Shown one piece after another: positions 8,163 through 16,240 of a stretch of 48,578 nucleotides of DNA. The DNA is taken from the NCBI GenBank assembly GCA_902597545.1, contig CACJYD010000012.1, forward strand, positions 1 through 48,578, given 5' to 3'. Source of the stretch: an uncultured Bacteroidota bacterium. Lineage in GTDB: Bacteria > Bacteroidota > Bacteroidia > Flavobacteriales > Flavobacteriaceae. The position numbers were made by a program, and so were the translations under genes. The notes below the pieces were generated by a model. It saw only the letters and a program-made list of their open reading frames with translations. It did no database searches and was not told the DNA's origin. The stretch's first letter is position 1. Every line of letters begins with the position of its first letter.

Positions 8163-10559
8163 ATGAAAAACTCAATTTTAACAAAATCCATTTCCTATAA
8201 GGATTTTAAAAAAGAGATACTAAATGACTACAGAAACATAGTAATTAGCCGAGAGGCAAGTTTACTTGGAAGAAAGGAAGTTTTAAGTGGAAAAGCAAAA
8301 TTTGGAATTTTTGGTGATGGAAAGGAGCTTCCCCAAATTGCAATGGCAAAAGTTTTTGATAAAGGGGATTTTAGATCTGGATATTATAGAGATCAAACTT
8401 TTATGTTTGCAATAAATAAATTAACTGTAAAACAATTTTTTTCTGGATTATATGCAAATACAAGCTTCGAGGAAGAGCCCATGTCAGGCGGTAGACAAAT
8501 GGGGTCTCACTTTAGTAGTATTTTTGTTGACAATAAAGGTGATTTTGTTGATTTAACAAAGCAGTATAATATTTCATCCGATATTTCACCAACTTCAGGG
8601 CAGATGCCAAGATTATTAGGATTAGCTATGGCATCAAAGCATTTTAGGTCTGGTAAATTTAATTCTAATAAACTATCTAATAATGGAAATGAAATAGCAT
8701 GGGGAACAATAGGAAATGCTAGTACAAGTGAAGGTTTGTTTTTTGAAACAGTAAATGCTATTGGCGTTCATCAGGTTCCAGCAGTTATAAGCATCTGGGA
8801 CGATGATTATGGTATTTCAGTGGATAATTCTTATCAAACCACAAAATCAAGTATTTCAGAGGCATTAAAAGGCTTTCAAAGAACCAAGACCGAAAAAGGC
8901 TTTGAGATATTGACAGTAAATGGATGGGATTATCCTAGTCTTATTTCAACATATGAACACGCTAATAATATTGCAAGAAATGAGCATGTGCCTGTAATAA
9001 TTCATGTAACTGAACTTACCCAGCCTGTAGGGCATTCTACATCAGGATCTCACGAAAGGTATAAATCTAAAGATAGACTAGAGTGGGAAAAATCGTATGA
9101 CTGTAATATCAAGATGAAAGAATGGATTTTAGAAAATGGATTGTTTACATCTAAAGAATTAGATAAGGTTTATGATGAATGTAAAGAGTTTGTAAAAAAA
9201 GAAAAAGAAAAAGCTTGGACCTTGTTTCAATCTCAAATTATCTCTGAAAGAAATTCATTAATGGAGATTTTAAAAAACATAATTCAAGTTGAAAAATCAA
9301 ATGATTTAATTGAGATTACAAATAGTTTAATTAGGTTAAGGGAAATTGGCAGGAAAGATCTCATGATTGTTTCGAGGAAAATTTTAAGATCAAAATTGAG
9401 TGAACAAAGTTTTATTAAACTCTCTAACTGGATAAATGAATATAGAGACAAAGTCCAACCCCTTTATAGTTCATTTTTGTATAATGAATATCCAAATAAC
9501 TTTTTAAATGTAAGTCATATAAGCCCTATCTATGGAGAGAACAGCTCTATGGTTGATGGAAGGATTATACTTAAAAATAATTTTGATTCTCTACTAACTA
9601 AAAAATCAAATATTGTAATATTTGGGGAAGATTCAGGAAAGATTGGAGATGTAAATCAGGGTTTGGAGGGACTCCAAACCAAACACGGTAAACAAAGGGT
9701 TGATGACAGAGGAATAAGAGAAGCCACCATTGTTGGAGAGGGTATTGGACTAGCTATGCGTGGATTTAGACCAATTGCAGAAATTCAATATTTAGATTAT
9801 CTAATGTTTGCATTGCAAACATTAAGTGATGACCTAGCGACTGTTTCATATAGGTCTGTAGGAAAACAATTAGCTCCACTAATAGTAAGAACTAGAGGCC
9901 ATAGATTGGAAGGGATGTGGCATGCAGGATCTCCAATGGGTATGATTTTAAATTCATTAAAAGGAATGCTTGTTTTAACTCCAAGGAATATGGTTCAAGC
10001 TTCAGGAATGTACAACACTCTTATGTCTTGTACAGATCCAGCTCTCATAATTGAACCTTTAAACGCATACAGATTGAAGGAGAAAGAACCATTAAATTTA
10101 GGAGAATTTACTGTTCCTTTGGGAAAAATTGAAATTATTAATCCAGGTACTGATATCACTGTTGTTTCATATGGCTCAACTCTAAAGTTAGTTGAAAAAA
10201 CAATTTCTGAATTAGAAAGAAATAATATTAATATTGAGCTAATAGATATCCAATCTTTAATACCTTTTGATTTAAACAAGGATATTGTTGAAAGTATTAA
10301 AAAAACAAATAAACTTTTAATTGTTGATGAGGACTATCCTGGTGGTGCATCATCATTTATTCTTAAAGTTTTGATTGAGGATCATAATGGATTCAAATAT
10401 TTAGATTCAAAACCAATAACTCTAACTGCTAAAGAGCACCGAACACCATATGGATCGGATGGTGATTATTTCTCTAAGCCTTCCATCGATGATATCTTTG
10501 AGGCATGTTATCGTATCATGCATGAGTACAATCCAAAAAATTATCCTAGAAATTATTAA
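8163..10559 (+). CDS. 2-oxoacid dehydrogenase E1, alpha and beta subunits fused
   Basis: Single chain of 798 residues. The N-terminal half is an E1-alpha domain: FRSGYYRDQTFMFA, MSGGRQMGSHFSS, and the thiamine diphosphate region WGTIGNASTSEG with VISIWDDDYGISV. The C-terminal half is E1-beta: FGEDSGKIGDVNQGLEGLQ, REATIVGEGIGLAMRGFRPI, RTRGHRLEGMWHAGS, the transketolase C-terminal domain (VVSYGSTLKLV) and HRTPYGSDGDYFSKPS. It decarboxylates a 2-oxoacid and passes the acyl group to a lipoyl E2. The family includes branched-chain 2-oxoacid dehydrogenase E1; fused chains are usual in Bacteroidota. No E2 or E3 gene is nearby, so substrate assignment (branched-chain versus pyruvate) is inference. 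ATG 8157 would add two residues. The stop overlaps that of convergent holA by 4 bp. Confidence 0.88.
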   Translation: MKNSILTKSISYKDFKKEILNDYRNIVISREASLLGRKEVLSGKAKFGIFGDGKELPQIAMAKVFDKGDFRSGYYRDQTFMFAINKLTVKQFFSGLYANTSFEEEPMSGGRQMGSHFSSIFVDNKGDFVDLTKQYNISSDISPTSGQMPRLLGLAMASKHFRSGKFNSNKLSNNGNEIAWGTIGNASTSEGLFFETVNAIGVHQVPAVISIWDDDYGISVDNSYQTTKSSISEALKGFQRTKTEKGFEILTVNGWDYPSLISTYEHANNIARNEHVPVIIHVTELTQPVGHSTSGSHERYKSKDRLEWEKSYDCNIKMKEWILENGLFTSKELDKVYDECKEFVKKEKEKAWTLFQSQIISERNSLMEILKNIIQVEKSNDLIEITNSLIRLREIGRKDLMIVSRKILRSKLSEQSFIKLSNWINEYRDKVQPLYSSFLYNEYPNNFLNVSHISPIYGENSSMVDGRIILKNNFDSLLTKKSNIVIFGEDSGKIGDVNQGLEGLQTKHGKQRVDDRGIREATIVGEGIGLAMRGFRPIAEIQYLDYLMFALQTLSDDLATVSYRSVGKQLAPLIVRTRGHRLEGMWHAGSPMGMILNSLKGMLVLTPRNMVQASGMYNTLMSCTDPALIIEPLNAYRLKEKEPLNLGEFTVPLGKIEIINPGTDITVVSYGSTLKLVEKTISELERNNINIELIDIQSLIPFDLNKDIVESIKKTNKLLIVDEDYPGGASSFILKVLIEDHNGFKYLDSKPITLTAKEHRTPYGSDGDYFSKPSIDDIFEACYRIMHEYNPKNYPRNY

Positions 10560-11566
10560 TTTTTAATTTCAGCAATTAATTGATTTATCAATAAATCTGA
10601 ATTACCCTCAAAATTAATTCCTTTACTTTTTAAATCATATTTGTTTAAAATCCTGATGATTTTCACAACCTCCTTGAGGGAAAATTTTTTTGAGGCATTT
10701 ATATAATCATTTACAAAGTAATAATTTATCCCAAGTGATTTTGAAATTACATTTGGATTATCAGTGTTTAATGATTTAATTTTAAATATATTAGAAAAAT
10801 AGCTGTGTAGCGTAGCTAATATTTGTTGAATTGAATACGATGAATTATTTATAAAATAATTTGAAATTTTAAAAACCTTTGAAAAATTCTTCTTACCAAT
10901 TTCGCTTTGGAGTTCAAATAAGTTAAAATCATTATTAATACCAAAATGTTCAAATACAACCTCGTTATCAATATTACCATCAATTATATTCACATTAATT
11001 TTTTCAAGCTCTAAATTAATCTTATTTAAATTAATTCCTGTCCTCTCTTTGATAAGTTCAGACACTTTATGATCTAAGTTAAAACCTAATCTTTCACCTA
11101 AATATTTAATCCATCCTGAGATTTTATTTTCATATATTTTTTTAAAATCATATACAACACCATGATTACTTAAAATATTTATTTCTTCTTTTTTTGAATC
11201 TATCTTTACTCCATTTAGGTTAAAAACTAATACAGTTGACTTTGGAATACTTTGAATAGTTGAGATTAGTTTTTTTAAATTTTTGAAAATTTTATTACCA
11301 TCCTTGACAATTATTAGTTGCCTATCCCCCATCATCGGGAACTTCTTTGCACACATTATAATTTCATCAATATTAGATTCATTTCCAAAAAAAACATACT
11401 GATTCATTCCTTTGAATTCCTCAGGTATAATTTTTTTTATATGAAAATTAAAATCATTGTGAAAAAAAAATTCTTCACTATTAATGACATAAAAATTTTG
11501 AATAAAATTATTATTAATTTTATTTAATACTTCTTTATAATCTTCTACATTTGAAATTACATTCAT
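10556..11566 (-). CDS. holA: DNA polymerase III delta subunit
   Basis: The 336-residue protein resembles clamp-loader delta: an N-terminal NFYVINSEEFFFHNDF segment, then VFFGNESNIDEII and AKKFPMMGDRQLIIVKDG (the PMM..RQLVIV motif typical of HolA). A lid region and a helical C-terminal collar follow (FELQSEIGKKNFSKVF, SIQQILATLHSYF). Delta opens the beta sliding clamp on DNA; the clamp gene dnaN is at 34234. The start is ATG at 11566; a TTG at 11584 lies in the promoter box and is rejected. The start codon overlaps that of the divergent HsdR_N-like gene. Family divergence is high, so recognition rests on the PMM..RQL motif, length and gene order. Confidence 0.85.
   Translation of the reverse strand: MNVISNVEDYKEVLNKINNNFIQNFYVINSEEFFFHNDFNFHIKKIIPEEFKGMNQYVFFGNESNIDEIIMCAKKFPMMGDRQLIIVKDGNKIFKNLKKLISTIQSIPKSTVLVFNLNGVKIDSKKEEINILSNHGVVYDFKKIYENKISGWIKYLGERLGFNLDHKVSELIKERTGINLNKINLELEKINVNIIDGNIDNEVVFEHFGINNDFNLFELQSEIGKKNFSKVFKISNYFINNSSYSIQQILATLHSYFSNIFKIKSLNTDNPNVISKSLGINYYFVNDYINASKKFSLKEVVKIIRILNKYDLKSKGINFEGNSDLLINQLIAEIKN
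11546..11553 (+). promoter_or_regulatory. -7 box for the HsdR_N-like gene, inside holA
   Basis: TACATTTG is an exact consensus match ending 11 nt before the ATG at 11565. It lies within the holA coding region on the other strand. Expected transcription start is near 11558. Confidence 0.5.
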
Positions 11567-12011
11567 GATTGATTTAAATTTCAAAACTAAATATAACTAT
11601 AAGATAAATCTCATCAATAATAAAAGATATATTTTCGACCCTTTACGAAAAAAAAATGTATTGTTAACGGCTGAGGAATGGGTTAGACAAAATATTATTT
11701 CATTCTTACACAGTGATCTGAAAGTTCCAGCTTCTCACATTGCTGTCGAAAAAGGATTTAAAGTTAAAGGTTTAAGTAAAAGATTTGACATAGTTGTTTT
11801 TGATAAAAAAGGAAATATTATCATTTTGATTGAATGCAAATCACCAAAGATTAAATTAAATCAAAAATCAATTGATCAATTAGTAATATACAATTTGGAG
11901 TTAAAAGCATCTTATTTAATGTTGTCTAACGGATTGAAGCATATATTTATAAAATATCAAAATGGTAATTTTGAAATAATTGACAATATTCCAGTATATA
12001 GCAAAATATGA
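11565..12011 (+). CDS. Stand-alone HsdR N-terminal-like PD-(D/E)XK nuclease domain
   Basis: The 148-residue protein matches the N-terminal domain of type I restriction R subunits: RYIFDPLRKKNVLLTAEEWV, then RFDIVVFDKKGNIIILIECK. The putative PD-(D/E)XK residues are D75, E90 and K92 (E-C-K), with Q105 in QLVIYN. There is no helicase/translocase domain and no hsdM or hsdS nearby, so this is not a restriction system. In Bacteroidota such genes often sit beside holA (from memory), suggesting a DNA repair or replication role, but the function is unknown. Its start codon shares two bases with that of holA, and its stop overlaps the next ATG by 4 bp (ATGA), so it is probably co-translated with the glycosyltransferase. 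Confidence 0.75.
   Translation: MIDLNFKTKYNYKINLINNKRYIFDPLRKKNVLLTAEEWVRQNIISFLHSDLKVPASHIAVEKGFKVKGLSKRFDIVVFDKKGNIIILIECKSPKIKLNQKSIDQLVIYNLELKASYLMLSNGLKHIFIKYQNGNFEIIDNIPVYSKI
11582..11589 (-). promoter_or_regulatory. -7 box for holA, inside the HsdR_N-like gene
   Basis: Minus-strand TAGTTTTG is an exact consensus match ending 15 nt before the holA ATG. It lies within the coding region of the plus-strand gene. Its final TTG is in frame with holA and could be mistaken for a start. Confidence 0.5.
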
Positions 12012-13009
12012 CATATGCAGTTGCGATATTAAACTATAATGGCTCAATTCTACTTAGAAAATTTATTTCGAAAGTAGTTAAGAACTGTTCAGATGCTGTA
12101 ATTTATTTAATTGATAATAACTCCACTGACTCATCAGTTGAGTTTATTAATAAGAATTATCCTGATATAATTATAATAAAGCTAGATAATAATTATGGTT
12201 ATGCAAAGGGATACAATGAAGCTGTAAAATACATTGATGAAGATGTAATAATCTTCCTAAATAATGATGCTGTATTCTTAGAGTCTGATTCGTTCAGCAC
12301 AATAAAAAAAACATTTGAATCTAATGAAATGATTTCTATTGCTCAGCCGCGAATATTAGATTATAATAACCAAGATAAATATGAATATGCTGGTGCATCT
12401 GGTGGATATTTAGATTTTCTTGGTTATCCGTTTTGTAGGGGAAGAATTTTGGATAATATTGAGAAATCTGATAAATACAACACAACAAGGGAAATTTTTT
12501 GGGCATCTGGATCATGTTTTATAATACGTAAAAGCATTTTTAAGTTGTTAAACGGATTTGATGAAGATTTTTTCTGCCATATGGAAGAAATTGATTTGTG
12601 TTGGCGTTTAAAAAATCTTGACCCAAGTTATAAAATTATCACTATTGGTAAAGCAAACGTTTATCATGTTGGTGGTGGAACTATGCAATACGGTGAAAAT
12701 AGAAAGAACTATTTGAATTTTAGAAATTCATTAGTGATGTTGATTAAAAATTTGCCGAAAAAATATTTTATTTTTTCACTGTTTTTAAGATTTATTAGTG
12801 ATTTATTTATTTTAATTTTTTCTGTTTTATTATTTAGATTTGGATTATCTTTTTCCATTCTTTCTGCATATTATTTTAACATATTTAATTTTAGAAAATC
12901 ACTTTCAAAAAGAAAAAACGGATTGGTATCATATAAATACTTTATTTGTTTTTCAATTTTAATTAATTATTATTTTTTTGGTAAAAAAACTTTTTCCTCC
13001 ATTAAATAA
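12008..13009 (+). CDS. Family 2 glycosyltransferase, membrane-associated
   Basis: GT-A fold transferase of 333 residues, resembling rhamnosyltransferase-type GT2 enzymes. Visible motifs: VAILNYNGSILL at the N-terminus, LIDNNSTDSS, NNYGYAKGYN, a DXD-like FLNNDAVF (N85-D87), and the acceptor-side motif GFDEDFFCHMEEIDLCWRL with E193/E194 and D196. Hydrophobic segments at about 254-290 and 311-324 probably anchor it to the inner membrane. It likely adds a sugar to a cell-surface glycan or lipid-linked precursor; donor and acceptor are unknown. No other polysaccharide genes flank it. The 4-bp ATGA overlap with the upstream gene indicates translational coupling. Confidence 0.85.
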   Translation: MTYAVAILNYNGSILLRKFISKVVKNCSDAVIYLIDNNSTDSSVEFINKNYPDIIIIKLDNNYGYAKGYNEAVKYIDEDVIIFLNNDAVFLESDSFSTIKKTFESNEMISIAQPRILDYNNQDKYEYAGASGGYLDFLGYPFCRGRILDNIEKSDKYNTTREIFWASGSCFIIRKSIFKLLNGFDEDFFCHMEEIDLCWRLKNLDPSYKIITIGKANVYHVGGGTMQYGENRKNYLNFRNSLVMLIKNLPKKYFIFSLFLRFISDLFILIFSVLLFRFGLSFSILSAYYFNIFNFRKSLSKRKNGLVSYKYFICFSILINYYFFGKKTFSSIK

Positions 13010-13031
13010 TATTAATTGGAATAAAATTTGC

Positions 13032-13039
13032 TATTTTTA
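13032..13039 (+). promoter_or_regulatory. Weak -7 box candidate before the OmpA lipoprotein gene
   Basis: TATTTTTA ends 14 nt before the ATG at 13054. The last base differs from TAnnTTTG and T-rich sequence is common here, so support is modest. Confidence 0.3.
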
Positions 13040-13053
13040 AATAAAACTTAGAT

Positions 13054-13905
13054 ATGAAATACAATTATATTTTACTTGTCTTAATTTTGCTTAGTTCTTG
13101 TGTTTCTCAAAAGAAATATGCAGAACTTGAGGCAACAAATCAGAAAAATTTAAATCTTTTAAATTCGGCAACTGTTAAACTTAATTCTTGCCTTGATGAA
13201 AAGGCAACAGCTGAAGCAAATTTTAAAGCTCTTGAAGAGCAAGTTGCATTTTTAAAAGCTAACAATCAAGATTTAATTAATAACATGGGTAATCTAACCA
13301 CCCTTTCACAAAAGGGGGCTGAAAATCTAGAGAAATCTCTTGAAAGTTTAAAAGAAAAAGACTTAGTTATCAGAACCATGCAAGATGCAGTAACTAGAAG
13401 AGATTCTGTTACCCTAGCATTAGTTACTAGCTTAAAGGGCGCTTTTATTGATGTAAGTGATAATGATATTGAAATCAATGTAGAAAAAGGTGTTGTATTT
13501 ATATCAATTTCCGATAAATTATTGTTCAACAGTGGAAGCTATTACGTTTCTGATAGAGCTAAAGAAGTTCTTGGTAAAGTTGCACAAGTAGTTTTGGATA
13601 AGCCTGAAATTGAGTTTATGGTTGAGGGTCATACAGATAATGTACCAATTCAAAATGATGTTCTACAGGACAACTGGGATTTAAGTGTTAAAAGAGCAAC
13701 ATCTGTGGTAAGAGTTCTTCAAAATGACTTTAACGTTCCACCGGAAAGAATGACTGCTGCTGGAAGAAGTTATTATATTCCTGTTGCTGATAATGAAACT
13801 GCTGAAGGAAAAGCTAAAAATAGAAGAACTAGAATAGTTGTTTTACCTAAATTGGATCAATTTTACGATCTGATAGAGCAAGGTATGCAAGCAGCTGTAA
13901 ATTAA
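13054..13905 (+). CDS. OmpA-family peptidoglycan-binding lipoprotein
   Basis: The 283-residue protein has a lipoprotein signal (lipobox LSSC, Cys16). A long, polar, heptad-like helical region (about 20-115) is probably a coiled coil. A C-terminal OmpA domain (about 145-265) follows: LLFNSGSYYV, MVEGHTDNVPI with D195, NWDLSVKRA, MTAAGRS and KNRRTRI with R257/R258. In the family, the Asp and Arg bind diaminopimelate of peptidoglycan, so the protein should tether the outer membrane to the cell wall. There is no N-terminal beta-barrel. A strong terminator follows the stop. Base composition is less AT-skewed than its neighbours, as expected for a highly expressed envelope protein. Confidence 0.92.
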   Translation: MKYNYILLVLILLSSCVSQKKYAELEATNQKNLNLLNSATVKLNSCLDEKATAEANFKALEEQVAFLKANNQDLINNMGNLTTLSQKGAENLEKSLESLKEKDLVIRTMQDAVTRRDSVTLALVTSLKGAFIDVSDNDIEINVEKGVVFISISDKLLFNSGSYYVSDRAKEVLGKVAQVVLDKPEIEFMVEGHTDNVPIQNDVLQDNWDLSVKRATSVVRVLQNDFNVPPERMTAAGRSYYIPVADNETAEGKAKNRRTRIVVLPKLDQFYDLIEQGMQAAVN

Positions 13906-13922
13906 ATTTATTTAAGTTTAAG

Positions 13923-13946
13923 AAAGGGGGCACTGCCCCCCTTTTT
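13923..13946 (+). terminator. Bidirectional intrinsic terminator
   Basis: AAAGGGGG (13923-13930) pairs with CCCCCTTT (13937-13944) around a CACTGC loop and runs into a T-rich tail. It lies between the stops of the OmpA gene and uvrD and can serve both strands. It is by far the most GC-rich spot in the window. Confidence 0.9.
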
Positions 13947-16188
13947 ATTTTATAATTTTCAATCTAGCAAACTTCAGTAGAATTTTTTTCTCACCACCAA
14001 TTTTAAAGTTAATATTAGCTCTAATATTATCTCCCTCTCCTTCAATATCTTGAACAATACCTTCTCCAAATCTTTCATGGTAAACCTTTTCATTTAAATT
14101 TATATTTAATATTGGGTTCTTCAAAGGTGAAATATGATTTGTTCTTAATTTCTTTAAATTTTTTTGTGGAAGTTTTTTCAATCTAAATTTACTTTCATCA
14201 ATCTTTTGTTTAATGTAATTATTTGTTCTATTGACATTGTTCAAGAAATTAGTATCAATTTCACTAATAAACCTACTTGGTTCGCAATCAATTATGTTTC
14301 CCCATTTGAACCTTTGCTCACAGTGGCTTAAAATGAGTTTTTCTTTAGCTCGTGTCATAGCAACATAAAATAATCTTCTCTCCTCCTCTATCTCCTCTCT
14401 TGAATTAATGCTCATTATTGAAGGAAATAAATTTTCTTCGAGTCCAACCACATATACAATTGGAAATTCTAAGCCTTTTGCCATATGAATTGACATTAAC
14501 GAAACTTTTTCAGATTGAATATCTTTATCTGTCTCAGAATATAATGCAACATCTTGAAGATATTTTGACAGAGAATTATCACCTTCAAAAATTTCTATTT
14601 GTTGATCAATAAAGTCATTAACTCCATTCAAAAGTTCTTCAATATTTTCAATTCTATTCATTGACTCAAGAGTCCCCTCATTTCTGTAAAAATCAATTAG
14701 TCTAGTCTTGTGAATAACTAGATTTGTAGTTTCATATGCATTATTTTTACTACTAAAGATTTTAAAACTTTCTATTAAATTCTTAAAATCTTCTAGCTTT
14801 TGTGTCGTTCTTTGATTAAATAATTTTGAGGATTTATTGATAATTGAAATTGCTTCAAACATGCTAACATTATGCTCATTTGATAGAATATTCAACTTAT
14901 CTAAAGTTGTTTGACCAATTCCCCTCGGGGGGAAATTAACAATTCTCCTCAAGCTCTCCTCGTCATTCGTATTTTCTATAATTCTTAAATATGCTAAAAC
15001 ATCTTTTATCTCTTTTCTTTGATAAAATGATAATCCTCCAAAAACCTGATAATCAATATTAATCTTCCTAAGGGCATCTTCAATAGATCTTGATTGAGCA
15101 TTTGTTCGATATAGCACAGCAAAGCTTGAGTTATTCAATTGAAAATTATTTTTTAATTCAAATATATTCGACGAAACGTATCTGCCCTCCTCAGAGTCAG
15201 AGAGTGATTTATTCAAAATTATTTTATCACCTACATCATTGTCTGTCCATATTGTTTTATCCAACTTTAAAATATTGTGATTTATCAGTGAGTTTGCTGC
15301 TTGAACTATATTTCTTGTAGATCTGTAATTTTGTTCAAGTTTATAGCTGATTGAGTTCGGATAATGTTTTTTAAAATTTAGAATATTATCAATATTTGCT
15401 CCTCTGAAACTGTAAATACTCTGTGAGTCATCACCAACAACGCATAAATTTTCATGTCTATCAGCTAAAGCTTTTACTATTAAATATTGTGAATAATTTG
15501 TGTCTTGATATTCGTCAACGAGTATATACTTAAATTTTTGCTGATATTTAAGGAGTGTCTCTGGGCTTTTATTCAAAAGTTCATTTGTTTTCAAAAGTAG
15601 ATCATCAAAATCCATAACACTTGCTTTGAAACATCTTCTTACATATTCTTGATATATTTCTCCAAATAAATCTCTCTTAGCAGCTTTATCAACCTCAATT
15701 AGCTCTGAATTGTTAAAATAATTTTCAACTGTGATAAAATTATTTTTTAGTGATGAAATCCTATTTTTTATTGATTTAGCCTTATATGTATCTTTATCAA
15801 GTTTCTTTTCTTTAATAATATTTGAAATAAGCTTTTCAGAGTCGTATGTATCGTATATAGTAAAATTTGTAGGGTATCCAATTAGTGGTGCTTCTGATCT
15901 CAAAATTCTTGCAAAAATTGAATGAAATGTTCCCATCCAAATACTTCTAGAAACTGATTCGCTTGTAATTAGAGAAATCCTATTTTTCATCTCCAATGCA
16001 GCTTTGTTGGTAAATGTAAGCGCAAGTATGTTAAAGGGATCAACACCTTCATTAATTAAATGTATAATCCTGTAGGTTAAAACTCTTGTTTTACCTGATC
16101 CAGCTCCTGCTATAACAATGAGTGGACCATCCTTATGAAGAACTGGAAGTTTTTGCTCTTCATTAAGATTTTCTAGATAATTATTCAA
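13945..16188 (-). CDS. uvrD: ATP-dependent DNA helicase UvrD/PcrA
   Basis: Superfamily 1A 3'-5' helicase of 747 residues acting in nucleotide excision and mismatch repair. Motifs in order: Q-motif region LNEEQKLPV, Walker A AGAGSGKT (27-34), LTFTNKAALEMKNRI, Walker B VDEYQDTN, motif III VVGDDSQSIYSFRGA, motif IV LEQNYRST, then SIHMAKGLEFPIVYVVGLEE and RLFYVAMTRAKEKL. The C-terminal region is typical of PcrA/UvrD. The TTG at 16188 is used as start because no ATG lies near and the next residues match the family N-terminus. It is divergent from recG across 52 bp. The stop codon lies in the terminator tail. Confidence 0.95.
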   Translation of the reverse strand: MNNYLENLNEEQKLPVLHKDGPLIVIAGAGSGKTRVLTYRIIHLINEGVDPFNILALTFTNKAALEMKNRISLITSESVSRSIWMGTFHSIFARILRSEAPLIGYPTNFTIYDTYDSEKLISNIIKEKKLDKDTYKAKSIKNRISSLKNNFITVENYFNNSELIEVDKAAKRDLFGEIYQEYVRRCFKASVMDFDDLLLKTNELLNKSPETLLKYQQKFKYILVDEYQDTNYSQYLIVKALADRHENLCVVGDDSQSIYSFRGANIDNILNFKKHYPNSISYKLEQNYRSTRNIVQAANSLINHNILKLDKTIWTDNDVGDKIILNKSLSDSEEGRYVSSNIFELKNNFQLNNSSFAVLYRTNAQSRSIEDALRKINIDYQVFGGLSFYQRKEIKDVLAYLRIIENTNDEESLRRIVNFPPRGIGQTTLDKLNILSNEHNVSMFEAISIINKSSKLFNQRTTQKLEDFKNLIESFKIFSSKNNAYETTNLVIHKTRLIDFYRNEGTLESMNRIENIEELLNGVNDFIDQQIEIFEGDNSLSKYLQDVALYSETDKDIQSEKVSLMSIHMAKGLEFPIVYVVGLEENLFPSIMSINSREEIEEERRLFYVAMTRAKEKLILSHCEQRFKWGNIIDCEPSRFISEIDTNFLNNVNRTNNYIKQKIDESKFRLKKLPQKNLKKLRTNHISPLKNPILNINLNEKVYHERFGEGIVQDIEGEGDNIRANINFKIGGEKKILLKFARLKIIK

Positions 16189-16228
16189 TTTAATTTTGTG
16201 GTAGAATATTATTTTAAAGTTAATAAAT

Positions 16229-16236
16229 TAAATTTG
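16229..16236 (+). promoter_or_regulatory. -7 promoter box (TAnnTTTG) for recG
   Basis: TAAATTTG is an exact match ending 4 nt before the GTG at 16241, the same gap as between the SRP RNA box and its 5' end. This predicts a leaderless mRNA starting at the GTG. Confidence 0.65.
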
Positions 16237-16240
16237 AGAA

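Noticed and set aside
8163-10559. A local branched-chain 2-oxoacid dehydrogenase operon
   Set aside because: No E2 or E3 gene adjoins the E1 fusion; its neighbours are unrelated.
11565-12011. Type I restriction-modification system
   Set aside because: Only an HsdR N-terminal domain is present; no helicase, methylase or specificity subunit is in the window.
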